From Tritrichomonas foetus (lineage: Eukaryota; Parabasalia; Tritrichomonadida; Tritrichomonadidae): a stretch of DNA of 38,926 nt. Under the pieces are notes generated by a model. It saw only the letters and a list, made by a program, of their open reading frames with translations, was not told the origin of the DNA and made no database searches. The stretch lies in contig MLAK01001017.1 of the NCBI GenBank assembly GCA_001839685.1, positions 1 to 38,926 on the forward strand, in the 5' to 3' direction. A program made the position numbers and the translations under genes. Each line of letters starts with the position of its first letter. Positions within the stretch are counted from its first letter, which is position 1. Positions 38,648 through 38,926 of this stretch are shown piece by piece.

Positions 38648-38926
38648 TCGACCAGAACAGTTTTAGCGGTTTATTGGTGAACAAAAAAAGTTAAATTGAC
38701 CTTGAATTTCACCATCATACAACTGCGGCATAAAGTATTGAAATTTATTAAATTCTCAACTATTAAATATCATTGAGTTTTCATATATTTCTATCTGACA
38801 TTAAAATCTAGTTAGATATATAAGAATAGTTTATTTCATTAAAGATTCAATTACACATTTGACTTATAAGGTTGTCCATTTTACCTTTGCCTCCTATATG
38901 AAAGGTTTACAAAATGGTCCCCCAAA
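38648..38926. other. upstream region of eS25
   Basis: AT-rich. It contains one ATTTCACC (38706-38713). No further gene starts before the edge. Confidence 0.4.

Noticed and set aside
1..38926. tRNA, 5S or snRNA genes
   Set aside because: I scanned for T-loop GGTTCGANNCC-type signals and paired stems and found no convincing candidate; a covariance-model search was not possible here.

Overview
The window looks like nuclear DNA of a trichomonad (parabasalid) protist, possibly Tritrichomonas. It is very AT-rich, and the genes I can recognise are eukaryotic and have no obvious introns. Several starts sit a few bases downstream of a trichomonad-type initiator (TCA, then a pyrimidine, then A/T): about 5 nt at 789, 6 nt at 34740 and 10 nt at 11310. 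The genus is inferred from composition and gene content only.

Layout. The first ~28 kb is accessory, repeat-rich DNA. It holds a truncated GC-richer ORF (2-313), a 534-bp TIR element whose repeats carry an initiator and a start codon (782-1315), and decayed transposase-like coding remnants (2271-3266, 4311-5870, 7141-7332). It also holds a 71-base A run (7635-7705) and a complete TA-flanked Tc1/IS630-type transposon (8466-11750). That transposon's single gene fuses a ubiquitin-specific protease domain to a DDE transposase. Next come a divergent pair of GC-richer ORFs, one frameshifted (12591-14113), and a 2.7-kb element with inverted termini and subterminal direct repeats (about 17110-19798). 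This element has one hairpin-laden + strand ORF and three packed - strand ORFs. A coiled-coil gene broken by two in-frame stops (22224-23264) follows, then about 5 kb of AT-rich DNA with TTAAGGG-type inverted ends.

From 28.4 kb to the end the window is an ordinary housekeeping block: a CDC50-family flippase subunit, a RasGEF with a coiled-coil N-terminus, an RBM22/SLT11-like splicing factor, an OsmC-family protein, an unknown basic protein, an RBX-type RING-H2 protein and ribosomal protein eS25. They are separate genes on both strands, not an operon.

The best candidates for something new are three. First, the transposon-encoded deubiquitinase-transposase fusion. Second, the 17.1-19.8 kb element together with the dense perfect inverted repeats inside its coding region; similar 12-15 bp hairpins occur in two other broken accessory ORFs. 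Third, the TIR that doubles as promoter plus start codon.
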